A stretch of 50,138 nt of DNA from an uncultured Oscillospiraceae bacterium (GTDB lineage: Bacteria; Bacillota; Clostridia; Oscillospirales; Oscillospiraceae), in NCBI GenBank assembly GCA_900757655.1, contig CAAEOT010000042.1, positions 1 through 50,138 of the forward strand, written 5' to 3'. Every line of letters begins with the position of its first letter. Positions within the stretch are counted from its first letter, which is position 1. A program made the translations under genes and the position numbers. The notes under the pieces were generated by a model that searched no databases, was not told the DNA's origin, and saw only the letters and a list, made by a program, of their open reading frames with translations. Positions 10,173 through 18,503 of the stretch are shown in pieces.

Positions 10173-12059
10173 ATGAAAAAGACACGTCGATTTTTGTGCC
10201 TGCTGCTGACGCTGGTGCTGGCGTTGAGCCTGTGCGTCATTCCGGCCGCCGCGGCCGATGACCAGACCCGCTCAGACGACCCGGTCGTGTTCGTGCACGG
10301 TCTGTTCGGCTGGGGACAGCGCGACAAGATCTTCCGCATCATGCCCTACTGGGGCATGACCACCGGCAGCCTGCCGGACTATCTGGCCACGCAGGGCTAT
10401 GAGACCTACGCCGCCTCCGTCGGCCCGCTCTCGAGCGCGTGGGACCGCGCGTGCGAACTGTACGCGCAGCTCGTCGGTGCGCGCACGGACTACGGTGTCA
10501 AGCACGCACAGGACTTCGGCCATGAGCGCTACGGCATCGACTATGAGACGCCGCTGTTCTACGGCTGGGGCACGGAGCGCGCCGTGAACCTCGTCGGCCA
10601 CAGCTTCGGCGGCGCGACGACGCGCCTGTTCCTCGAAATTCTCACCAACGGCTGCCCGGAGGAAGTCGCCGCGGCCAAAGCCGCCGGCGTGGAGCCGAGC
10701 CCGTTCTTCCTCGGCGGCAAGGGTGACTGGGTCCACTCGCTGACCGCCATCGCTGCGCCGCACAACGGCACAACGTTCATTGAGTCCAACAGCGACTTTA
10801 CCAAGTTCGCCGCCGACCTGACCACGGCCGCCGCCAAGGCGCTGGGCCTGTCGTCGCTCAAGGGCGTGTACGACTTCCAGCTCGACCAGTTCGGCATCCG
10901 CAAGGACGACAACGAGACATTTGCCCAGGCGCTTGACCGTGTGCTCAAATCCGATTTCCTGTCGCACAACGACAACGCCTTCCTCGACCTGACGATCGAC
11001 AAGTCGCTCGAGATCAACAAGGGCATCGAGATCCAGCCGAATGTTTACTACTTCTCCTACGCGGGCGACCAGACCTCGACCGATCCGCTCACCGGCAACC
11101 ACTACCCCACCGTGTCGGCCATCCCGTCGAACGGCATGTGTGCGCTGATGATGCCCGGCTCTGTCAACATGGGCAAGTACTATGACAAATACACCGCCGG
11201 GGGCATCTACATCGACAAGAGCTGGCTGCCGAACGACGGACTTGTCAACACCGTCTCTGCCCTCTACCCGACCACGACGGACAAAAACACCACCGAGTGC
11301 CTCAAGCGCGACGGCACACAGGGCTGGGTCAACTATGACGGCTATTCCGACATCGCCTTCCACCCCGGCATCTGGTACGTCATGCCCGTCACGCGCGCCG
11401 ACCACATGCAGTTCGTCGGCGGCATTGCCAACAAGAGCGTCATCGAGACGCACCTGTTCTACCGCAACCTGATGGACGACATCTACAGCACCTACCACAC
11501 CGTGCAGCCGACGGAAACGCCGTTCCCGTTTACGGATGTGCCGGAAAGCCGCTGGAGCTATCCGTACATCAAGGAGCTCTATGATGCGGGCGTCGTCTCC
11601 GGCACGAGCGCCACGACCTTCGAGCCGACGGCCAACGTGACGCGCGCGCAGTTCGTAACCATGCTGGCCGGGCTGCAGGGCGCAGATGTGTCCGCGTACA
11701 CGACGGGTAAGTTCGCTGACGTTCCGGCGGACGCCTGGTATGCGCCCTACGTCAACTGGGCGGCAGAAAACGGCGTCGTCTACGGCGTCTCGGACACCGA
11801 ATTTGCGCCGGATGCCGAGATCTCCCGGCAGGATATGGCCGCGATGCTCTACCGCTACGCCGGGCAGTTCGGCATCCAGCTCGGCACCGGCAATCCGGCG
11901 ATCACCTTCACGGATGAAGCCGACATCACCGACTATGCCCTGCCCGCCGTGGAGGCGCTGCAGCGCGCCGGCGTGATCAGCGGCATGCCGGACGGCAGCT
12001 TCCGCCCGTGCGACACCGCGACCCGCGAACAGGCGTGCGTCATGCTCTGCCTGCTCTGA
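10173..12059 (+). CDS. Secreted family I.5-like lipase with three SLH repeats (copy 3)
   Basis: A 628-aa third paralogue. A signal peptide (MKKTRRFLCLLLTLVLALSL...) is followed by a lipase domain with DPVVFVHGLFGWGQR, nucleophile Ser144 in GHSFGG, LPNDG for the catalytic Asp and RADHMQF for the His. Three SLH repeats start at FPFTDVPESRWSYPY. The block that holds the zinc-site histidines in copies 1 and 2 has drifted here (TDYGVKHAQDFGHERYG), but the two histidines and the upstream Asp remain. AGGGGG precedes the ATG. The middle SLH repeat has changed its GVVYGVSDTEF stretch compared with VSGTSATTF in the other copies. It is transcribed alone. As for the other copies, substrate and lipid preference are unknown. 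Confidence 0.9.
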   Translation: MKKTRRFLCLLLTLVLALSLCVIPAAAADDQTRSDDPVVFVHGLFGWGQRDKIFRIMPYWGMTTGSLPDYLATQGYETYAASVGPLSSAWDRACELYAQLVGARTDYGVKHAQDFGHERYGIDYETPLFYGWGTERAVNLVGHSFGGATTRLFLEILTNGCPEEVAAAKAAGVEPSPFFLGGKGDWVHSLTAIAAPHNGTTFIESNSDFTKFAADLTTAAAKALGLSSLKGVYDFQLDQFGIRKDDNETFAQALDRVLKSDFLSHNDNAFLDLTIDKSLEINKGIEIQPNVYYFSYAGDQTSTDPLTGNHYPTVSAIPSNGMCALMMPGSVNMGKYYDKYTAGGIYIDKSWLPNDGLVNTVSALYPTTTDKNTTECLKRDGTQGWVNYDGYSDIAFHPGIWYVMPVTRADHMQFVGGIANKSVIETHLFYRNLMDDIYSTYHTVQPTETPFPFTDVPESRWSYPYIKELYDAGVVSGTSATTFEPTANVTRAQFVTMLAGLQGADVSAYTTGKFADVPADAWYAPYVNWAAENGVVYGVSDTEFAPDAEISRQDMAAMLYRYAGQFGIQLGTGNPAITFTDEADITDYALPAVEALQRAGVISGMPDGSFRPCDTATREQACVMLCLL

Positions 12060-12077
12060 GGTGCCAAACAGGACAAC

Positions 12078-12109
12078 AAAAGGACGCATCCGTATGGATG
12101 CGTCCTTTT
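12078..12109 (+). terminator. Rho-independent terminator after lipase 3
   Basis: A perfect 14-bp stem, AAAAGGACGCATCC (12078-12091) with GGATGCGTCCTTTT (12096-12109). The A/T arms could make it work in both directions, so it may also end the minus-strand gene at 12156. Confidence 0.8.
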
Positions 12110-12155
12110 GCGCAAATAACAGAAAGAGAAAGCAAAGAGAAAGAGGTTCCGAAAA

Positions 12156-12989
12156 TCAGGGATGCGGCTTACCCTCGCGGTAATTTTTCATGACGTCGCG
12201 AAACAGCTCGCCGTTCGTCGGCGGCGTCCAGATGATGGCGCTGGCGCCGGCGCGGATAGTGGCGCGGATGCTCTCGTCGTCCGCCCCACCGGTCGCAATG
12301 ATGGGATAGTCCGGGAAGCGCTCGCGGATCTCGGCCACGATCTCCGGCGTCTGTGCGCCGGCGGCCACGTTCAGGATCGCGGCGCCGTCCTCGATGCGGT
12401 GGCGGTAGTTCGTGTCGGAATTGGCCACCGTGACCACGACCGGCACATCGACGCTGCTGCGGATGCGGTTGAGGATGCGGCCCGGCGTCGGCGCGTTGAC
12501 GACCACACCGGTCGCGCCCTGCATCTCGGCGTACATGGCGAGGTTCACGACGCGCTTGCCCGTCGTCAGCCCGCCGCCGACGCCGACGAACACCGGCAGG
12601 TCGCTCGCCATGAGCAGCGCCTGCGTGATGACCGGCTGCGGCGTGAACGGGTAGACCGCGAACACCGCGTCGGCGTTGACATTGCGGATGATGCACAGGT
12701 CGGTCGAGAACACGAGCGACTTGATGCGCTTGCCGAACACCATGATGCCGCTGCACTCGTCGATCACGCTCGGCACGCGCAGCGCGAACTGGCGCAGCGT
12801 GCCGTCGATCGGTGCAGGCATCTGCGGCGCGACGTGCACGTCCCCCGGCGTCGTCGCCTGGCGGTCGGCAGCGGCGGACGCATCGTCCCCCACCCCGCCG
12901 AGCTGCAGCGGCTCATGATCGACGGCGGGATAGGTCAGGACCTCCGGGTCCTCGGTCATATCAAAAATGAGATCACGGTCTTTGCTCAT
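12156..12989 (-). CDS. TIM-barrel-like protein of unknown function
   Basis: A 277-aa protein that I cannot assign to a named enzyme. After an N-terminal tail of about 60 residues rich in Asp/Ala/Pro, the sequence looks like a ribulose-phosphate-binding or IMPDH-like beta/alpha barrel. It shows repeated short strands (VFVGVGGGL, VVVNAPTPG, PVVVTVAN, IIATGGADDES) and a late GASAIIWTPP segment where such barrels bind phosphate. No IMPDH-type catalytic Cys loop or CBS domain is seen. The start follows GGAGGT. It is divergent from an XRE regulator, and the shared region has a long dyad, so the two may form one regulated pair. The C-terminal YREGKPHP tail is short and charged. Confidence 0.6.
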   Translation of the reverse strand: MSKDRDLIFDMTEDPEVLTYPAVDHEPLQLGGVGDDASAAADRQATTPGDVHVAPQMPAPIDGTLRQFALRVPSVIDECSGIMVFGKRIKSLVFSTDLCIIRNVNADAVFAVYPFTPQPVITQALLMASDLPVFVGVGGGLTTGKRVVNLAMYAEMQGATGVVVNAPTPGRILNRIRSSVDVPVVVTVANSDTNYRHRIEDGAAILNVAAGAQTPEIVAEIRERFPDYPIIATGGADDESIRATIRAGASAIIWTPPTNGELFRDVMKNYREGKPHP

Positions 12990-13090
12990 AGGAATACCTC
13001 CTTGTCATTTTGTGGGAGTATGTCTTGACTTTTGCAGGCAGTTGTGCTTTACTGAGAACAAGAAAAGCTGAATTGTTCCTGCGGATTGAA

Positions 13091-13125
13091 ACCAAAGTTT
13101 CGTTTTTGATTAACGTAACTTTGGT
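13091..13125. promoter_or_regulatory. 14-bp dyad, candidate operator of the XRE regulator
   Basis: ACCAAAGTTTCGTT (13091-13104) and AACGTAACTTTGGT (13112-13125) match as an inverted repeat in 13 of 14 positions, with a 7-nt centre. The right arm ends in an extended -10 element, TGGTATAAA (13122-13130), that faces the XRE gene. A protein bound here would block that promoter, so autorepression is likely (inference). It lies in the 213-nt divergent region between the TIM-barrel gene and the regulator. Confidence 0.65.
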
Positions 13126-13202
13126 ATAAACCATTTCTAAGGGTTTGTCAAGCTTTTTTGAAAAAAGTTCAAAGCTTTTTTCGACAAGAGGAGGCCATTT
13201 TC

Positions 13203-13664
13203 ATGGGCAAAGACAACGACGAGGCCGCCGGCGGTTTCGGCAGCGTATTCCGCGACCGGCTGACCTATCTGATGAACGGCAACAACGTGTACGGCAAGCC
13301 CGTCAACACGCAGGAGCTGGCCGATGAGATCGACATCAGCCGCCCGGCCGTGCGCAAGTACCTCAAGCCGAACGACCGGCGCGAGGTCACGGTGCCGTCG
13401 GCACTGGTCGTGAGCCGCATCGCGCGGTATTTCCGCACGACGCCGAACTTCCTGCTCGGCTTTGACGAGGCGGCCGACGACGCCGATGCGCAGCGCGCCG
13501 GCGAGAGCGACGTCTACAGCTCCCTCGGTCTGAGTCAGGAGGCCATTGACGGGCTGCACCGCCTGCATGTGCAGGCCGTCACGGACCCGAAGGCTGCCGA
13601 CCTGCAGCGCCTGCTCGACAAGCTCATCTGCAGCTACGCGCACGAGGCGGACAAGCTGCTGTGA
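13203..13664 (+). CDS. XRE/Cro-CI family transcriptional regulator
   Basis: A 153-aa DNA-binding protein. Residues about 8-80 form a Cro/CI-type helix-turn-helix. The region VNTQELADEIDISRPAVRKYLKP gives the two key helices, followed by TVPSALVVSRIARYFRTTPNFLLGFDE, typical of the end of the XRE fold. The C-terminal half is acidic and helical (VYSSLGLSQEAIDGLHRLH) and may mediate dimerisation. It is not a known ligand domain. The ATG at 13203 follows GAGGAGG. A longer frame from 13158 lacks such a site. The gene is divergent from the TIM-barrel gene and is probably autoregulated through the adjacent dyad. Confidence 0.85.
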   Translation: MGKDNDEAAGGFGSVFRDRLTYLMNGNNVYGKPVNTQELADEIDISRPAVRKYLKPNDRREVTVPSALVVSRIARYFRTTPNFLLGFDEAADDADAQRAGESDVYSSLGLSQEAIDGLHRLHVQAVTDPKAADLQRLLDKLICSYAHEADKLL

Positions 13665-13675
13665 TCCGGCACGAC

Positions 13676-13716
13676 AGACACCCCCGGACGGAGTTTTTCT
13701 CCGTCCGGGGGTGTCT
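13676..13716 (+). terminator. Strong hairpin after the XRE gene, weak T-run
   Basis: AGACACCCCCGGACGGAG (13676-13693), loop TTTTT, CTCCGTCCGGGGGTGTCT (13699-13716) is a perfect 18-bp stem. No T-run follows, so it may insulate or end transcription only partly before the surface-polymer promoter. Confidence 0.55.
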
Positions 13717-13761
13717 GCATACTATATTCTCTAAAAATATATGAACAAACGGCCGCGCAGG

Positions 13762-13790
13762 TTGACCTGACCGGGAAAAAAGCGTATGAT
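13762..13790 (+). promoter_or_regulatory. Sigma-A promoter of the surface-polymer operon
   Basis: TTGACC (13762-13767), 17-bp spacer, TATGAT (13785-13790), 38 nt before the first start codon. It is the only clear promoter until the terminator at 25027. Confidence 0.8.
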
Positions 13791-13827
13791 TGAGTGTAAC
13801 TATCCTGAGAGAAAAAGAGGAAAAACT

Positions 13828-15237
13828 ATGCAACCGATATCGTCGCAGGAAGCGGCCCGTCCGCGCTGGCTGCCCGGTGTGCTCATCGGCCTGTGTGCCG
13901 CGCAGCCGCTGCTGGATGTGCTGTCATTCTGGACGCAGACGCTTGGCCGCGGCACGAGCATTTCGCTTGCGCTGCGGATGCTTTTGCTGGCGGCTGCCGC
14001 GGTGCTGGCGTTCGTGCTCTCGGACCGTAGGCACGCCTATCTGATCCTGTGCGGCGTGCTCGCCGTGTTCTGGGGCGCACATATGCTTGCCTGCCGCCGC
14101 GTGGGCTATGCAGACCCGGTCTCCGACCTGACAAACTTTATCCGCGTTGCGCAGCTGCCGGTCTATACCTTCAGCCTGATCACGCTCTTTCGGCGCACAC
14201 CGCGCTTTCTGGACGTGCTCGAGGACGCGTGCACGATCAACCTGTACCTGATCGCGGCGGTCACGCTCGTGTCCGTCCTGACCGGGACATGCATGCCCAC
14301 GTATGCGAAGTTTCGCATCGGCTGGTGCGGCTGGTTCTGGCTGCCCAATTCGCAGAGCGCCATCCTCGGCGTGCTCACCGTGATTGCCATGCTTGCGGCC
14401 GTGCGCCGCGGGAAGCTGCCCGCCGCCGTGATGCACTGCATCGTCGGCTTTGCGCTGCTGTTTTTGCTTGGCACGCGGCTGGCCTATGCCGAGATCTTCG
14501 GCATCGCCGCCGGTGTATGCCTGAGCATGGCGCTGACCCGGCAGTGGAACGTGCGCGCGCTGGCCGTGGTGCTGCTGTGCGCCGCTTTGTGCGGCGGGCT
14601 CTATCACCAGAGCCCCATGTACCGCAACCGACAGGCCTATGCCGAGAGCGTGAGTGAGCAGCAGCAGGCGGCCGAGGATCTGGGCGCCTCCGAACAGGAG
14701 ACGCGCGATGCGCTGTATTGGAAGTATCAGCGCGTGGCCGTCGAGCGCTTCGGTCTGGAAAACGTGGAGCACGCCTTTCACGATTCCACGGACATCTCCG
14801 TTATCGGCGACATCCGCCTGACCAAGCTCGTCTACTGCCGCCTGCTCATGGCGGAGCTGCCGGCCACCAGCCGTCTGTTCGGCTTCGAGCTGGACGCGAC
14901 GCGCTGCCAGGGCGCCATTTTCGACGCGGAGAACGATTTCCACGGCGTGTATTATCTCTATGGCCTGACCGGCCTGGTACTGCTGGCCGGATTCCTGCTG
15001 TTTTTCGCCGGGCGTGCGCTGTGGCGCATGGCGCGCGAGCCGCGCCGGTACCTCACGCTGCCGGTGTGCGCGTTCGGCATGGCGGCGGTGATCCTGATTG
15101 TCAATGCCTATTTCTCTGCCAGCGTTCTCCGGCGGCCGAACGCCTCGTTCTACCTCTCTGCCGCGCTGGCTGCACTCTACTGCCTGACGGCACATGACGG
15201 CGCTGCGCCGTCCGAAAAAGAGGTGTCCGCGTCATGA
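13828..15237 (+). CDS. O-antigen-ligase-like polymer ligase/polymerase (A)
   Basis: A 469-aa membrane protein with about 11 hydrophobic segments. It has the large extracytoplasmic loop typical of the O-antigen ligase (WaaL/Wzy-like) superfamily, here about residues 260-365. Such proteins join or transfer lipid-linked glycans outside the membrane. The sequence QPLLDVLSFWTQTLGRG near the N-terminus and VLRRPNASFYLSAALAALYCLT at the C-terminus are shared with a paralogue at 18504, so the two come from duplication. The start at 13828 follows AGAGG. The longer frame from 13786 begins inside the promoter and is rejected. The stop codon overlaps the start of the MurJ-like gene (ATGA). The substrate is unknown, and a role in a cell-wall polymer is inferred from the neighbours. 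Confidence 0.75.
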   Translation: MQPISSQEAARPRWLPGVLIGLCAAQPLLDVLSFWTQTLGRGTSISLALRMLLLAAAAVLAFVLSDRRHAYLILCGVLAVFWGAHMLACRRVGYADPVSDLTNFIRVAQLPVYTFSLITLFRRTPRFLDVLEDACTINLYLIAAVTLVSVLTGTCMPTYAKFRIGWCGWFWLPNSQSAILGVLTVIAMLAAVRRGKLPAAVMHCIVGFALLFLLGTRLAYAEIFGIAAGVCLSMALTRQWNVRALAVVLLCAALCGGLYHQSPMYRNRQAYAESVSEQQQAAEDLGASEQETRDALYWKYQRVAVERFGLENVEHAFHDSTDISVIGDIRLTKLVYCRLLMAELPATSRLFGFELDATRCQGAIFDAENDFHGVYYLYGLTGLVLLAGFLLFFAGRALWRMAREPRRYLTLPVCAFGMAAVILIVNAYFSASVLRRPNASFYLSAALAALYCLTAHDGAAPSEKEVSAS

Positions 15238-16772
15238 GCCAGAACCAGAACAAACGAACGCTGCGCACCATCGGTCTGGTCGTGGCGGTCACGCTGCTGA
15301 CCAAGATCCTCGGCATCGTGCGCGAGGCGCTGCAGGCCGGTGTGTTCGGCACGCAGACGGCCTTCGACCTCTATACGATCTCCTATAACTATACGATTTA
15401 TATCTTCACGACCGTCGCCTATGCCCTGTGCATCGCGGCCGTGCCCGTGATCTCGCGGCACCTCGCCGAGGACCGGAACAAGGCCTTTGCCGTGGCCGGG
15501 AACCTGATCTGCGTGAGCGTGCTCGTGAGCGCGCTGGTCGTCGGGCTCGCCTCGATCGTGATCCATTTCGCGCCCGTCGGCCACTGGCTCGGCGTGAGCG
15601 ACGCCGACCTGCCAACGCTGCGGATGTACCTGCAGATCTGCGTGCTGACGCTGCCGCTGATCGTGATCATCTACCTGCTGGTCGCCGTGTTCCAGTCCAT
15701 GGAGCATTATACGCTGCAGGGCAGCCTGAGTCTGCCGTATAATGTGCTGCTGATCGTGTTTCTCGTTCTGTTTTCCAGCAGCGAGCGCGTGCTCGAGTAC
15801 GTGCTGGTCATCTGCTTTGCCTGGCTGCTGCAGTTTGCCATGACGATCCCGTGCATCGTGCGGGAAAAGTTCCGGCTGATCCCGGGGCTGCACTTCCGCG
15901 ATCCCGATCTGAAGCTATTTGCCCGCACGACGGTCGTGACGGTGTTCACCACGTCCATCTTCCTGCTGTGCTACCTGGCGGACTCCAATACCGTGTCCTC
16001 GTTCGGCAGCGGCGCCGTGAGCGCCGTGTACTACGCGGACAAGCTCTTCACCCCCGTCGCCACCACGCTGATCTACAGCATCAGCGTCGTGCTGTTTCCG
16101 AAATACAATCTGACCTATTCGCAGGTGAACGCGCAGGAATACAAGCGCTACGTCGGCAGCACGGTGGAAAACACCCTGTTTGTCATCCTGCCGTTTTCGG
16201 CGCTGTTTTCCGCCTTCGCCGTGCCGGTCATCCACGTCCTGTTCGAGAGCGGGAACTTCAATGCCGTGTCTACCCAGATGACCAGCAGCGTATTTGCCAT
16301 GTACGCGCTGGGCATGGCGGGCTTCTGCGTGCTGGACCTGATCAACAAGGCGTACTACACCATGCACAAGACGCTGACGCCGCTACTCATCAACGCGGTG
16401 GTGCTGGCGCTGAACATTGCGCTCAACCTCGTGTTCCGGCACAGCCAGAGCTGCGGCCTGATTGCGCGGACGACCGCCGTGTCGCTGACCGTCGGCGGCG
16501 TCATCGCGCTCATCTGCTTCTTCCGCGATACCCGCGGCAGTCTGCGCACCGGCAAGCTGCTCAAAAACCTCGCCGCCGCCGTGCTGACCGGCATGGCGAT
16601 GTGGGCGTGCGAGAGTCTGCTGTATCGGCCGGGACTGAGCAAGCTCCTGACCCTGCTGGAATTCTGCGCGCTCGGCCTGGTCGGCATCGGGCTGTACGCC
16701 GGCATCTGCTGGCTGCTGCGCGAGCGGGAGGCGCTGCAGATGATCGTGCAAAAATTCAGAAAGCGTGCGTGA
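15234..16772 (+). CDS. MurJ/MviN-like lipid flippase
   Basis: A 512-aa protein with about 14 membrane segments and the MurJ/MviN family pattern. It has the N-terminal TLLTKILGIVREALQAGVFG helix with its conserved Gly and Arg, and later LINKAYYTMHKTLTPLLINA. These proteins flip lipid-linked sugars across the membrane, lipid II in the best-known case. Here it lies second in a surface-polymer operon, after a ligase-like gene it overlaps by ATGA, so it more likely flips an undecaprenyl-linked unit of that polymer than serves as the only MurJ of the cell. The operon also has a separate Wzx-type flippase, so the two may carry different lipid-linked units. The family is clear and the substrate is not. 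Confidence 0.83.
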   Translation: MSQNQNKRTLRTIGLVVAVTLLTKILGIVREALQAGVFGTQTAFDLYTISYNYTIYIFTTVAYALCIAAVPVISRHLAEDRNKAFAVAGNLICVSVLVSALVVGLASIVIHFAPVGHWLGVSDADLPTLRMYLQICVLTLPLIVIIYLLVAVFQSMEHYTLQGSLSLPYNVLLIVFLVLFSSSERVLEYVLVICFAWLLQFAMTIPCIVREKFRLIPGLHFRDPDLKLFARTTVVTVFTTSIFLLCYLADSNTVSSFGSGAVSAVYYADKLFTPVATTLIYSISVVLFPKYNLTYSQVNAQEYKRYVGSTVENTLFVILPFSALFSAFAVPVIHVLFESGNFNAVSTQMTSSVFAMYALGMAGFCVLDLINKAYYTMHKTLTPLLINAVVLALNIALNLVFRHSQSCGLIARTTAVSLTVGGVIALICFFRDTRGSLRTGKLLKNLAAAVLTGMAMWACESLLYRPGLSKLLTLLEFCALGLVGIGLYAGICWLLREREALQMIVQKFRKRA

Positions 16773-16774
16773 TT

Positions 16775-18499
16775 ATGAAACAACACCTTCACTCTTATCG
16801 TCTGCTGCTGATAGCGGCAGCCATCTGCACTCTGGCGGCCTTCTGGCTGCTCGGTGCCCGCATCGGGGTCGAGCAGACGCAGCGGCAGGTCGACGTGGTC
16901 ATCAGCTATGAGGACACCGTCCGGCTGGCGGATGCTTCCGGCGTGCCGGTACAGGAATGGCTGACGCAGCTGTCCGATGCCGGCGTGCGCGAGCTGCTGG
17001 TCACCCCGGATGAGCAGGCCAAACCCGACATCGTGCGCGCCGCGCAGGACGCGGGGCTGACGCTGGCGCAGGCCGGCGGGCTCGCACAGGGCGGGACCTA
17101 CTTCTTCGCCGCGCGGTATGACACGCTCGCCGCCGCGGGGCAGACCGGTGTCGACACGGACACGGAGCCGCTGCCGCAGGCGCAGGTGCTCGATGCGCTG
17201 CGCGAGAGCGGCAGCACGCTCGTGCTCATCGAGGACAAGAACCAGACCGGCTGCGTTCTGCCGGACGGCTACACGCTTGACGGATATACCGGTGGCATGG
17301 TCAAGGGCTTCTGGCTCAACCAGACGTTCCGCGCGCGCTACCAGACGCTCGGCTACAGCGGCGCGGAGGAGATCGTCAACATGCTTTACCGCGCGGTCGT
17401 GGACCGCGGCATGACCGTGCTGTGGCTCACGCCGCTGACGGACGCCGCAGGTGAGACCGTCGCAGAGCCGGCCGTGTACACGCAGCTGCTGCAGCAGCTG
17501 GCGCAGCGGCTCGCCCCGGCCGGATATCACTACGGCGGTCTCACCGCCATCGAGACCAGAACCGTCAGCCCCATGCTGCTGGCGCTGTGCGGCATCGGCG
17601 TGTTTGCCGCAGCGATCGTGCTGCTGGGCGTCATCGTGCCGCTGCGCGCCCGCTGGCTGCGCGTGCTGCTGTTCGCGCTCGGCTGTGCGGAGAGCGCGGG
17701 CGGTGCCTTTCTGGCGCCGGAGCTGCAGTGCACCGCACTCGCGCTGCTGGCCGCCATCGTGTTTCCGTGCCTGGCGGCCGCCATGCTGGCCGCAGAGCTG
17801 AAGGAAAGCGCCGGGACGCGTCCGACCGTGGCCCGCTATGCGGGCATGACGGCGCTGGGCGCCGCCATCACGCTCTGGGGCTGCTGCTACATCGGCGCGA
17901 TCCTCAGCAGTTCGGAATATCTGCTCGTGCTGCGGCTGTTCCGCGGCGTGAAGCTCAGCCAGCTGGCCGTTTACGCTGTGGCCATGGTGCTGCTGGCCGC
18001 AGCGCTGCTGCACACGCACGGCTGTACGCTGCGCGCCGATCTCGAGACGCTGCGGCGCGAAAACAGCCGGCACTGGCGGCGAAAGCTCCTGTGCCTGGTG
18101 CTGATCCTCGCCGCCGTTGGCACGGTCTACATCCTGCGCACCGGCGACGGGATGCTGTCTGTCTCCGTCGGCGAGCAGCGCGTGCGCAACTGGCTGGAGC
18201 GCGTGCTGCTGTTTCGCCCGCGCACAAAGGAATTTCTCATCGCCTATCCCGCCATCGCCGCGGCGTACTGCTGTGCCGCGCACCACAGCCGCCTGACGGC
18301 GTGGCTGTTCGGCGTGTTCGGCGCGATCGGCTTTGCTTCCGTCGCCAACACATTCTGTCATATCCGCGCGCACTTTCTCGTTTCGCTGCTGCGCACCGGC
18401 ATCGGCCTCGTGCTCGGTCTCGTGCTCGGTGCGATCGTGCTGCTGATCCTGCGTGCCTGCTGGCCCATTCCCTCCGGCAACACACAAACAAAGGAGTAA
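16775..18499 (+). CDS. DUF5693-type membrane protein
   Basis: A 574-aa protein of unknown function. An N-terminal membrane helix (LLLIAAAICTLAAFWLLGARIG) is followed by an extracytoplasmic domain of about 230 residues. This domain has a polysaccharide-deacetylase-like barrel flavour: SYEDTVRLADASG, an LIEDKN strand and a GGLTAIE end. About 10 membrane segments follow. I recall this architecture as DUF5693, often found beside csaB pyruvyltransferase genes that modify the anchor polymer of SLH proteins. No csaB is in this window. The ATG at 16775 lies just after the preceding stop, and a GTG at 16769 would overlap it. The ending AAGGAG serves as ribosome site for the next gene. The role is inferred from context. 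Confidence 0.65.
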   Translation: MKQHLHSYRLLLIAAAICTLAAFWLLGARIGVEQTQRQVDVVISYEDTVRLADASGVPVQEWLTQLSDAGVRELLVTPDEQAKPDIVRAAQDAGLTLAQAGGLAQGGTYFFAARYDTLAAAGQTGVDTDTEPLPQAQVLDALRESGSTLVLIEDKNQTGCVLPDGYTLDGYTGGMVKGFWLNQTFRARYQTLGYSGAEEIVNMLYRAVVDRGMTVLWLTPLTDAAGETVAEPAVYTQLLQQLAQRLAPAGYHYGGLTAIETRTVSPMLLALCGIGVFAAAIVLLGVIVPLRARWLRVLLFALGCAESAGGAFLAPELQCTALALLAAIVFPCLAAAMLAAELKESAGTRPTVARYAGMTALGAAITLWGCCYIGAILSSSEYLLVLRLFRGVKLSQLAVYAVAMVLLAAALLHTHGCTLRADLETLRRENSRHWRRKLLCLVLILAAVGTVYILRTGDGMLSVSVGEQRVRNWLERVLLFRPRTKEFLIAYPAIAAAYCCAAHHSRLTAWLFGVFGAIGFASVANTFCHIRAHFLVSLLRTGIGLVLGLVLGAIVLLILRACWPIPSGNTQTKE

Positions 18500-18503
18500 T
18501 TTC

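Noticed and set aside
15851..18499. 882-aa frame reading through the MurJ-like gene into the DUF5693 gene
   Set aside because: Its first 308 codons are an out-of-frame shadow of the MurJ-like gene. The real start is at 16775.
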